Below, piece after piece: positions 32,081 through 42,260 of a stretch of DNA of 64,000 bases. The DNA lies in assembly GCF_001723175.1 (NCBI RefSeq), contig NC_064653.1:1302001-1366000 (forward strand). Reading direction: 5' to 3'. The notes below the pieces were generated by a model that saw only the letters and a list, made by a program, of their open reading frames with translations, was not told the DNA's origin and did not search any database. Position 1 is the stretch's first letter. Every line of letters starts with the position of its first letter. This DNA is from Penicillium oxalicum. Its lineage: Eukaryota > Ascomycota > Eurotiomycetes > Eurotiales > Aspergillaceae. The position numbers were made by a program, and so were the translations under genes.

Positions 32081-33644
32081 ATGCCCGCCTCCAAATCAGA
32101 AAGCAAAAAAACACCGCAGCTAGGTAGCGACGACTTAGTGCCGTTTGACCATGCCGCTGCAGGACAGTAGGTTCACCTCGAAAAGCCGTTGGCGTTCCTT
32201 TTACCTCCCCGGACTAAGTCCATGCCCGTATTCTTACCCGCATAGCCTGAACGGCCGTCCTTCCCACCGGTGGTCGCTTGGACATTGACTAGGGGCGAGG
32301 CTGCGCTAGCGGTCCACCTTGAAAGGCGGCTCTGCGTTCTCGTTGTGTTCTCACTCGTGGTTTTTTGGGGAAACAAGTTGCTTATATGTTGCTGCTACAT
32401 ACAGTGACGGTGTTCGATGCACCCTATCCGGCTCGCTGATTGCCAAACCGTGTACACGCCAGGAAGTGGAATTCTACGAATCCAGCGCTCTTCATCCGAG
32501 AGTCCAGGAATTCATGCCTTTGTTCATCGGTTCTCTCTCCTCCGCCGAACAGCAGCAACCGCTGGCGATCGCTGCTGCTCAGCAGTCAGGCGCCATCTTT
32601 CTGCCCGCGCCGGACTCTGCGACCCCTCCGGTCGCCCCAGCTGTGATGTCGGGGTCGCAGACCAACCTAGGGTCAGCACCAGTAGACCCAGCCCTCCCCT
32701 CCGAATCTGCATGGGTGCCCTCAGAAGGCAAAAAGCTCGATACTGGTCTATCGATTGTCCTTGAGAACGTGGCCTCGGGTTTCCGCCGACCCAACGTGCT
32801 AGACGTCAAGCTAGGTGCACGATTGTGGGCAGATGACGCACCCCCTGCGAAGCGCACCAAATTGGACATAGTCGCAAAGGAGACCACAAGCTCCAGTTTA
32901 GGGTATCGCATCGCTGGGATGAAAGTGTGGACGGGAGAAAACGGGGAAACAGACGAAGGTGCTCTTACGGATCCCTATGCCACCAAGTATGAAGGTCGAG
33001 AAGGCGCGAAGGGGGAAGTGATTGAAAAGGATGGCTACCGGCGCTACGACAAATGGTACGGGCGATCGTTCACCGAGCGAACAGTCAAGCAAGGCTTTGA
33101 AGCATTTCTGGCGGGAGCCAAAGCAGGCCTAGCAGACCGCTCCAAAATGATCGCTCGACGGCTTGCGGAGGAATTGCGCAACGTGCAAGATGCTCTTGAA
33201 TCGGAGGAGAGTCGCATGTATTCTGCAAGCGTATTGATCGTATATGAGGGTGACCCGGAAGCGATGGAGTTTGCTTTGGAGGAAGAAAAGAAAATCTCGG
33301 AGTCAGCCCACCAACAAGAAACGGGCGGCGATTCGGATGACGGTGATGACGAAAATCAAGTTCTGTTTGAAATCAATGAGGAATCGGTGGAACTTGTTGA
33401 TGTTCAGCTCGGTGATGGTATGCCCCGACAGGCGATCAACATCACCATCGACCCTTCCACAGTCGAGGCTGTCAATCTGGGTGAGACTGACGAGGACGAA
33501 GACGAAGAAGAAACGCCCAAAGTTCATGACCTCCGTCTGATCGACTTTGCTCATGCGCAGTGGACACCCGGTCTGGGTCCGGATGAAAACATGCTGTTGG
33601 GCATTAGAAACCTTGTCCGGATGTTTGAGGAGTTGGCAACGTGA
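32081..33644 (+). CDS. ARG82: Inositol polyphosphate multikinase (Arg82/Ipk2 type)
   Basis: Phosphorylates inositol trisphosphate to tetra- and pentakisphosphate in the nucleus; the yeast protein also supports arginine-gene regulation. Exons 32081-32166 and 32405-33644 give 441 residues. The join restores AAAGHDGVRCTLSGSLIAKPC, the family's start. The inositol-binding PxxxDxKxG motif is PNVLDVKLG (residues 158-166). A SASVLIVYEG stretch stands for the SSLL-type motif and LRLIDF (405-410) carries the metal-binding Asp. It is longer than the yeast enzyme (355) through a Pro/Ala/Ser-rich insert at about 80-135 and an acidic insert (GGDSDDGDDEN) near 345, a feature also seen in Arg82. The intron is long for this window (238 bp). 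A 1.46-kb spacer separates it from Arb1. Confidence 0.92.
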
Positions 33645-34370
33645 CTTCGTCTTACAGTGACGTCGAAGAGGTTGCGGGCGATCTCTTGGCGAGTCTACTT
33701 TTTCTAGATAATTGATGTGGCCATGTTTGGTTTCTGGCTTTGTGTGGAAAAGACGCCATCATTTCAAGCGATGGTGCTCAGTTCAGTACAGAATATTATC
33801 TTCAACGGGATTTCCAAGTACAGACTTGGTGATTGCTCTGAGCGCAAACACGGGCTCGGAACATTAGCATATAAGCTTTGCCGAATTGCATGGATTTTGT
33901 TTGCCGCAAGGTCGCTACCTACTTATAATCACATAGAGGATAGACGATGATGCGTCCAACTGCTCTGTATATTCGCGGATTCAAGCTCCATGTTTTCCGT
34001 AGTCGATGTAGAGATGTCGGGACGACAGAGCCGCCTCGTATCATGCTCGCGTCTATCATTGCGTGCCAGAGAGTTCATAGTTCCAGAAATGCAGTTTAAT
34101 GACGGATGGTACTCCGCTCATAGTCAGCATGTTTACACAGACATTGACATGCTATTTCTGCAATTTATTCATTGAAGCTTTTTGAATGAGGAGAATGTGA
34201 TCAACTATCATAAAGTTGTATCTCTTATCAAGTGTCTCTTTAGCACTGCACCTCAGCAGTCCGCAAATGCTGACTCAGCCATAGTGAGCGCCGCGGGCGG
34301 CGGGACCGGCCTCCGGGTCATCTTTTCGACTTTCGAGAAACACCGCGCTTTGAGAGTCACTAGCCCAATC
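33645..34370. other. Intergenic, IPMK to mitochondrial uS19
   Basis: 726 bp with no supported gene. A TGACTCA element (Gcn4/CpcA-type) occurs at about 34271-34277, 100 bp upstream of the next start codon, next to a CGCGGGCGGCGGG GC-rich block. The TGACTCA could matter for the ribosomal-protein gene, but it is a single site. Confidence 0.5.
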
Positions 34371-35036
34371 ATGTTTCCCACGCGCGCTCTCCTAGGCCGC
34401 TCGGTCTGGAAAGGTAAGCTTTAAGAAGAATCATCGATTGCTACTCAAGCTTCAACCAATTCGAAAAGTTCTCTCGCGCTAACCTCCCAGCCTTTTAGGC
34501 CCAAATATTGTTCCGTACGTTCAACCATCGCTGCATCAATCACCTTGATCTTTTCAAGCCCGAGCCTCTTTCTCCCCTTCTGTCGAACCAGCGAGGTTGC
34601 GAGTGATGCATATACGATTGGATCAACTAATTTGAACACATATGCAGTCTCCCTCTGCCGCGAAAGTTCCCTCCTCCCCCCAACACACCACCCATTCGGA
34701 CGCAGAAGCGCGCTGCGACTATTCTTCCCAATTTTGTTGGATTGCGCTTTGCTGTTCACAATGGCAAGACATATCAGGAGATTCAAATTACAGAGGAGAT
34801 GGTTGGTCGGAAACTCGGTGAATACGTTGCGTAAGTTGATCCTATCCTCTTCCTCTTCTTTTCTTCTTCCTTTAGATTGTCGGTACATTTTGGGAGGTTT
34901 TGCTTGTCATATGCGCTCGAAAAAAAGAGCACAGCACATCATAAAATGAGACGATTGCGAATGGAGAGGCTGACCTGAGAGTTATGTGCATAGGACTCGC
35001 AAGCGTTTCACTTACAAGCAGTCCAAGAACAAATAG
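34371..35036 (+). CDS. RSM19: Mitochondrial small-subunit ribosomal protein uS19
   Basis: Component of the mitoribosomal small-subunit head, homologous to bacterial S19. Four exons, 34371-34413, 34499-34514 (16-nt micro-exon), 34648-34830 and 34994-35036, give 94 residues. Joined, they read [27 protein letters not shown], then [42 protein letters not shown] and [13 protein letters not shown]. The SVWKGP, NFVGL, AVHNG, EMVG.KLGE and TRK/R motifs are diagnostic for S19. The micro-exon is required: without it the frame shifts between exons 1 and 3. Introns are 85, 133 and 163 bp, so only 43 percent of the gene is coding, unusual for this window. The last exon is just 43 nt. Confidence 0.9.
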
Positions 35037-35875
35037 ACGTGGCTTTTGAACGTTTCGGTCTTGTTTCCCTTCTCTCTGTGTGGATTCCGGGATCACGGAC
35101 TCCCTGGTTTGACAGGATTGTCTCAAATTTGGAACATTGTTCGATCGGATGATCCTCTGGCAGGTTCCCTTGCCCTATTCTTATGAAAGTGGACCATTGG
35201 TGCACCGGTCCAGGCAGGCTTGATTAAGAGAGAGGTGGGGAGATGGGCCCTGCAGATACCCCGGAGTGAGAATTCGAAGAATGAGTGATCTCGGATGCTG
35301 CCATGATTTTGGAAAAGTCGGCTTTTCAAGAAGCATCTTTGCATTCATTTTGGTTGGCCATTGTCGTGCCGTGTACAGATACATTTATTGGGTTCTCTAT
35401 TGCTGTATTAGCTATGTGTGGAAATTGGAGTTTGTGTTGTTCATCCTACTTGGCTGTCAACTTGCGCTATCGTCTAGTACTCGGGTTGTTCGTCTGCAGG
35501 TAGACACACACCCTAGAAGGAAGTACCCGCTGCAATACTGACTACATCAAAGACGAGGAAGATCAATGTCCACGCTTTGCTTCCTTGAAATTGAATGTAC
35601 TTCTACGCGCGACACCACATTCACTAACGGTCAAAACCTGGAATTATCATTTGGATATTATAGTCAAGGTCAAAAAGCACCCTCCCAGCCTCGCTCAAAA
35701 AATGAGTCCGAGGGCATTTCCCTTTTGTAAACAGGACTGTACGCCTGGCGCCATATTCCCAACCCCCCATCCCTATGAAGACTTGACCTGGAGAAAAAAA
35801 AAGGCAATCACGAGAAGGAAAAAAACAAGGTTGAAACTGTAAATGGCAATGTCGCACCCACATGTCCATGCAGAA
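35037..35875. other. Convergent 3' spacer, uS19 / TAF10
   Basis: 839 bp between facing stop codons, longer than most convergent spacers here. Short hydrophobic frames on the plus strand (35266-35541) overlap each other and show no known family. Nothing is supported. Confidence 0.5.
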
Positions 35876-36855
35876 TCAACGGTAGAATTCCCCTCTTTTC
35901 ACAGTGACACCATACTCAGAGACCGCCATGCCGAGATCTTCCATCGTCAGCACTGTCCGGCCTTGTCCTGAACCGCCGGAGCCACCACCACCAAATCCAG
36001 GACGCTGGATACCGAGATGCGTATTCGCCTTGCCGCCCTTGGCTCCATCGCCCCCGGCCACACCACCCGGGGCAGCGCCTGCACCACCCGGAACACCTGC
36101 AGCATTGGTCAAACTGCCCATGGGGTTATTTGCGGAAGAAGAGTTGGAAGCACGGATGCGAGCAAATTGATACGAGTCTGCAGCAATGTCGGCAACGAAT
36201 TTCTGCGTTGCAAGAGCGAGGAGGCGAGCGAGGTGAGGTGGTGTTTGATTGGGACCCGTACCGGGAGGAGGCAAGCCGGCAAGAGTCAGGTAATGTGCGG
36301 TGACAGCGTCGGGAATCTACAGCAAACAAGCTAGAGTTAGCCTCTGGCGATCACTCAAGTTACATCGACTCGATGCACTGCGCCTTGTCGCACGTGGAGA
36401 ACGCCGCGCGGCCAACAGATATAAGCTGGAGCCAAGCAGTGTTATTTTCAAACATCACGATCCGACGAGAAGCGGAGTGAACAATCGCAAGGCGGACAGC
36501 ATCGCCCAGAAATCATATCACCTACAATTGGCGCAAATTCATCCATTTTCCCCAGGAACTCGCGCAAGCTTGTCTCCTTCTTGCTGGGCGGAGCGGACTC
36601 GGCCAACTGGTCCACAGCCGACGCATTTGCTTCGGCCCCATCCTCGGCGGCCGCGTCGGCCTTTTCACCACTCATGTCGATATCCTGATCGATGGAGGCA
36701 TCCAGGTCTGGCTCAGCCTTGATCACGGAGTCTGTGGCATCAGTCGAGGCTGTTGGTGGTTGAGGTGGCGCAGAGGACGTTGAAGGTGGCACAGCGGGCT
36801 GGTGATCTTGTGACCCATTCGCGGGTTGCGGGAGAGAGGTTGGAGTATCGGTCAT
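35876..36855 (-). CDS. TAF10: TFIID/SAGA subunit TAF10
   Basis: Histone-fold subunit shared by TFIID and SAGA, pairing with TAF3/TAF8 or SPT7. Exons 36855-36526 and 36316-35876 give 256 residues. The first ATG in frame after upstream non-ATG codons is at 36855. The N-terminal 90 residues are disordered and rich in Pro, Ser, Ala and acidic residues. The histone fold begins [15 protein letters not shown] and continues [15 protein letters not shown] across the join, then [29 protein letters not shown] Gly-rich loop ([17 protein letters not shown]) interrupts the fold before [17 protein letters not shown], which is usual in fungal TAF10. The 209-bp intron uses the GTAGGT donor; the nearby GTGATA would break the conserved IPDAV frame. 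It lies 806 bp downstream of the TBF1-like gene, same strand. Confidence 0.92.
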
Positions 36856-37661
36856 GATGGGCGAACCATTAGAGGTCCAGCGCGACTGTGACGCCGGAAC
36901 TTGGCTTGATGACTGAGTGTAAAAAACCAAATAACAATTGGAAAGTTTCCTCCAAAAGCCCAGCGGGATGAGTCGAATGACAGGAGTTGAGTGAGTAATT
37001 AGTCGGGTATCTGAGGCTGAGGAGAGGAGCCTTCAAGAAACGTCAAGCTCTTTTGATCGGGAGATGGAAGCGCACGGACCCACTGGAGACGGCGGGCGAT
37101 TCAGGCACCGAGGCAGGTCAGACAGGTAACATCTCCACTTCTGGAGGACGTATGGAGTTCGTGTATGGTAATCTACACCAGCTGATGTAGATTGGGCCCT
37201 GATGTTAGTTCTGAAATGGTCCAGGAGGTACTTGCTAATCGTATCTGACATAGTCCCAATCATTTGTACGTCTCTGACTTTCATATCCATTCCTACCAAT
37301 CGATCTGGTGACTCGACCAGCACTATTCCCGTGTTTGTAAATTAATGAGCGTCATTGCTTTAAGAGAAAGTGGCCTTGTGCATAGAAAAAGTAATGTCAT
37401 GCATGATGATACAGGGAAAATAACAGATTCTCGTCATGAGATTCAGACAATCCTGGAAATTGCGTCAATTTTTGATCATATACCCCACGATTCGAGCGCA
37501 TGTGGTGCGGTGGCGAACAAGAGATGGGTAAGAGCAGGAAGGTAAAGCCAATAAACAAGTCCAAACAAACGCCTTCGATATGGGTAGCTAATAAGATGGT
37601 AGATGACTGTGATTTGGGTGGGCGACAAAAAGACATGACGAAGAGAAGCGATGCATCTCTT
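36856..37661. other. Intergenic, TBF1-like to TAF10
   Basis: 806 bp on the same-strand junction. It holds the 3' end of the TBF1-like gene and the TAF10 promoter. No credible frame or repeat is seen. Confidence 0.5.
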
Positions 37662-38768
37662 CTATTGGCCAAGCTGCATGTGAGGATCAATATGGTGGTC
37701 TTGCGTTGGAGCGGGATGCTGTTGGGGGTACTGGCTGCCATGAACCTCCTGGCTCAAGGTTTGCATCAAATTCTGCTCAGCAGTCTGGTCAAACATGGAC
37801 TGAGCGTTGGCATCCGGAGGCAAGCTGGGCGAGGCGGACATTTCATGGCCACCAACCGGCGAAGCATGGGCTCCGGCAAGAGCCATCATACCCTTAATCC
37901 CTTCCACATGAGCCTTGTCCTCTTCGCCTTGTTTCTTCTGTCGTTCTCGAGCTTCCCGTTTGGCAGCCTGAGCGGGCGCGCGTGTCTTCAACTCGCCGGT
38001 AACGAATTTCAAATAATACGGCACCTCGATCCCACTCTTGAGGAAGAACAATTTCAAATTGCGGGCCTTGTCCTTGAGTTGAACCTGGTTGCGATCTTTC
38101 AAAGCCTCGCTGATGGTGCCGCCGGGTCCAAACATCGCCAGAATTTGACTCCAGTGGGGGCCCTTGACGCGATCGAGACCTGCCATCAACGCATTTTCTT
38201 CCTCAGTAGTCCAAGGGCGACGCTGACTTGGCAACCCGGCTTTGCGGTTGGTGGGAGATGACTTGGCAGAAGCTGCCATGCGGGCTCTTTCGTAAAGGAC
38301 CTGAGTAGGCTGAGACTGCGAATAGTGAGGGATCCCCGGCATGTATCCGTGATTCCCGGGCGACATCCCATTGGCCCGAGCTTGCATAACTTGCGCTGCA
38401 TTAGGATTATATTGCTGGAAATTAGCTTGCATTGGACTCTGCTGAAATGCAAGTCCTGGGGATTGTTGATATCCACCCGGTGGTGTAGGACTGTGTTGAT
38501 ATTGTTGTTGTTGTTGCTGCGGTTGCTGCGGCTGGTGCTGGTGAGCGGGCTGACTGGGTTGCTGAACAGCAGTGTACCCGTGTAGATACTGATTCTCGCC
38601 CTGACCCGCATGTTGCGGCTGATGCGGGGGTTGGGGCTGAGGTGGACCTTGAGATTGAGGCAATTGATGTGATTGAGGTTGCTGCTGCGACTGAGGTTGG
38701 TGCTGTTGGGACAGTGTCATCGACGAGCCAAGGGGAGGTGGCGGCGTGGCTTGAGACTGCGGTTGATT

Positions 38769-38801
<33 letters not shown>

Positions 38802-40553
38802 TTGCTGTTGCTGCTGTTGCTGGGAGCGGCGAAGACCGTGGCCCTGCAAAGCGATTTGCGCTGCACGAGCTGCGCGGGCTACCAAGTCTCCGTGCATATT
38901 ACGGTCCACCGGAACCTCCACCGGCTGATTTACAGGGAACTGGCTTTGGTGAGTGGTGCTTGGCGTCTCCTGTGCATCGCTGGTTGACGTGGATGGCTGG
39001 CGACCTTTGACAGGTTTCTTGCCCTGTGGGACGGATTAGCAAAGGAACCAAATGTCCGTGAATCGAGCTGTTCGCAAACCTGTTGAGTATTGATCGAGTC
39101 AAAGTTTTTGGCAATATATGAGCTCAGATCCCGCAGGAAATCTTCCCAATGATATTTGTCTGGAAGTGCCTTCAAGGCATCCTCGTTGTGAATGTCATTG
39201 AGGAGAATGTCGCGGCGTGAGGTGAGCCGGTTGACAAAGTCCGTCTCACTGGGCGCAAGTTGCCGAGTGCCTGGCCGTCTAGCGAGAAGCCGCTGCTCCA
39301 TATCGTCGGGGAACAGTTCGTAGAGCAACTGGGTTCGTGTGCGGGACTTGGTGTTCAACGCAGCGATAAAAGCTTGCGTCTTCAATTCCAGGTATAGTGC
39401 GGCTTGAACCTTGAGCAAGCGGCCCCCTTCCGGTACAAAGACGTCCAAGAAGTGCTCATTCAATTCCGCAAATCCAATCTCTTGGGAGCCGAAGATGCTG
39501 GATACGAAAGAAGCCAGGTTGGCTTTTCGCAGAACATCAAGTTGGGATGCGTCCGTGACCTCGATGTCGGACGATTGAAGAAATGAGCGCTTGATCGTAT
39601 AGACGCGTTTGGTATGGTCAAACAATGAGCGCATTGTCGCGTACGCTTGGCCATCTTCAGAATCAGGCTCCGACACCATGGCAGCAAGATCTTGATAGCT
39701 ATTCTTGGACAAGAACGAGAGGATTTGAGTTGACTGCGGTTGTGGCGAATGGTCAGCAATTTCTTGAAAGAAGCATTGTCAAGAGAGGATAGTAAGAACC
39801 TACCAGGTTATCTAAGATCGGTAGGCTTTGAATCTTGAGATGTGAATTGGCCTTCAGGTTCAGGAACGCGTACCCTTTGGCCCCTGGGAAATCCCCCGAT
39901 GAAGGAATCTCCTGCGGGCCCATTGCGACCGTTTGTTCCTGTCGCTCTGTGTGATCCAGAATATCTGTGATCATCGAGCTCACGTCAGGATGTGAGTTCG
40001 AGCTCGGGTTTATATTGGAGTCCGAGTTGGTATTGGCCGTGCCATCTTGGGCCAGGGCAGGCGGTGCAGGAGATTCCGACACATGTTTCTCATGGGTGTT
40101 GTTCCCCTGGGACATGACATGGCTGTTCCCTTCGGCTAGCGCATTGGCAATTTCTTCCTCAATCTTATGGCCTGGTCCATGCAGGTCAGAAGTGGAAAAT
40201 TGGGGGTCGATTGAAATCTCATCCTCTGGGCCGGCGTCGGTCCTCCGCTTCTTTGCGGCCGGCGGTGACATATGGTCATCGTGATCCAGCAGATGCGTGG
40301 CTTTCTGTTCTGTGATTTCCCATCATTGGCCGCGTTAGTGAATTCTCATGAGAGGCGACAGGAGATCTGGCCGAGAATTGGCCTTTCGAGAGTATGGTCG
40401 AGCTGCGGGTCGCCGCTGGCCGCGACGGGCAGCAGTAGACACGGTGACAGCATGAGAGTCACGACACTCACCAAAAGCACTCCCATCATCTGGAAAGGGT
40501 GGAAGATCCGAGGCCTCATCAAATGACGAGGGTTCGCCCCGAGCTTCGGCCAT
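37662..40553 (-). CDS. TBF1: TRF/TBF1-like telobox DNA-binding protein
   Basis: Binds TTAGGG-type repeats through one telobox Myb domain; relatives act at telomeres, subtelomeres and some promoters. Exons 40553-40472, 40309-39804, 39733-39080 and 39023-37662 give 867 residues. Residues about 175-410 are the TRF-like dimerisation region ([10 protein letters not shown], then [16 protein letters not shown] and [16 protein letters not shown]). A Gln-rich region follows, with a pure poly-Gln run. The Myb domain is at 682-742 ([25 protein letters not shown]), and the telobox reads VQLKDKARN (728-736). The second join uses the ACAG acceptor at 40310, which gives [10 protein letters not shown] and keeps the frame. 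The tail is Gln/His-rich. This domain order fits fission yeast Tbf1 and human TRF1/2 rather than Taz1. Confidence 0.9.
38770..38823 (-). repeat. CAG/CAA trinucleotide repeat coding for poly-Gln
   Basis: A run of about 18 Gln codons, mostly CAG with some CAA, inside the last exon of the TBF1-like gene. Mixed codons reduce slippage. A long Gln-rich region surrounds it. Length is likely to vary between strains. Confidence 0.9.
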
Positions 40554-42260
40554 CTGAGGCGCAAGAACCAGTCAAGCTGGGATGTCAACTTTCCAAGAGC
40601 AGAAATGAGGGCTTAGGGATAGGGCGCAACTGTAGGGCTTTGGATGGGAGGTGAGGGAGGGAGCGGCAGTGGGAGGATTTTTTTTTTCTGCCGTAGGGGG
40701 GAATATACAGGGTCATGATTGGCCAGCCTGGAGCTACCGCTCTATCCAGGCTTCAATCTGACAACTAATTGGTCCCAACGTGAATCCGTCCATAAGAAAT
40801 CATGTGTTAACCAAGACCACTACTACTGTTACAAATGCAACTATCATACTTTGAGAATCAACATTGGCCCCATCTTCTATTGTTGTGAATCACGAGCTAG
40901 GGTAGAATTCCCGGTATCCGGTAAACGCAATTTCTGGGCTATAATCAAAGACTAGAACTTCAAGCTTATGTTTTGTCCCCTAGTCAAGCTCACTGCCTCC
41001 GTTCTCCTCTACGCTACTGCACAATTCCACAAGGCGTGTGCATTGCATCAGATTCAAACAATAATATCCTCGGTCAGAGCGAGACCATCCTTAATCTAAT
41101 TCAAATTCAAGAAATGGTGTTTAAAGACATCGATTCTCACCAGTACACAACTCGATGATCGGGGTGACTTCTCATGGCTCCATGAATTACAGTAGCATGA
41201 CGATCGTATCAATTTTGTTTCATGTTTAAAAGTTTCATGTGATGGTCTCATGGAAAGGTTACTCTCTTTGCCTTCTTCATCTCCATTTGAATGTCGTGCG
41301 CGTCATCGAAGTTCTCAGGTGTTCGAGCCTCGGCGGTGGAGTTCTGCCTTCGATCTCAGCAAGAGCCCGCAGTCACGGTGGGTTTTGGATGCACGCCACT
41401 TTTGCAAGGTGTCGAAATGTTTCAATAACCAGGAATTCAAAACGATCTATTTTGTGCGTACGTTGGAGAGTTGATGCAACAAGGGCTGTGAAGAGTCGTC
41501 CAAGGACACAAATTACTACACTTGAGTCATTTCTGCTTGCAAATTGTTCGTGGATCAATGATGAAATGGCTTCAGCGCTCACTGGCCGTAGCCGTCCAGT
41601 CCAGTCTTGTCGGTTTCTGCGAGGACCTCATTCAGCGGACAGAGGCACGAGGGGTCACTGATCCAAGGAGCACTCTCTTTCCTGGCATAGCTCGGCTCTC
41701 CAACGCAATAATACGGTATATGGTTGAAGAAGGGATTTTTGTGCCATATGCCTGTTTTAAAGCTTAGCACATCCATGGTTGAGTCAAATGCAGTGGCCAG
41801 GCTCTACACAGAGCTCTGTCCCGGTGGATCCGAACCCTAACGTCCATCCACGGAGCTTGGGCAGATGACTGCCACCCTGCACGACTCATAACCCAATCTA
41901 CATGTCATGGAAGATTTCCGAATGCAGTCACTTTCTGGAATCCCCGCTTGACAGGGTCTTAGCTTATTTGCGGCAAATGGATGCCAGTGCTGGCCGCGAG
42001 TCTGGACCACAGATCATGCATTCATCTTTCCATTACTTCCCCAGGCCGTCCGAAGGATAAATAAGCCGCTGGATTTCTTGGCTCGCATATTGAAAGACTT
42101 TCGATCACCTCCCTAAGCAGCTCTATATACGAGGTGTCAACGACCATTGATTGACGGGATTCCTGCTTTCCGACTCAATTCGAGGATCCATTGCAATCAT
42201 ACTACACATTCCGGGTGACTGAGTTGTGCTTTAGAGACTGCATCATCATTTGCCACCGAG
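40554..42260. other. 1.7-kb intergenic region between divergent genes
   Basis: No supported gene. Near the TBF1-like start, TTAGGG followed by ATAGGG (40613-40624) and a T9 run lie within 130 bp of the ATG. Frames at 41239-41767 (plus) lack family similarity and overlap an equally open minus frame. A tataaa-poor, pyrimidine-containing leader precedes 42261. Confidence 0.5.
40613..40624 (+). promoter_or_regulatory. Telomere-like TTAGGG ATAGGG motif upstream of TBF1-like gene
   Basis: TTAGGG directly followed by ATAGGG, with a TAGGG 8 bp further on, 60-80 bp upstream of the start codon of the TBF1-like gene. Telobox proteins bind TTAGGG, so this could be a self-regulatory site. A single TTAGGG is expected by chance every 2 kb or so; the tight grouping is what makes it notable. 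Confidence 0.35.

Noticed and set aside
36526..36930. TAF10 start upstream of 36855
   Set aside because: The open frame extends upstream but contains no ATG before 36855, and eukaryotic starts need ATG in nearly all cases.
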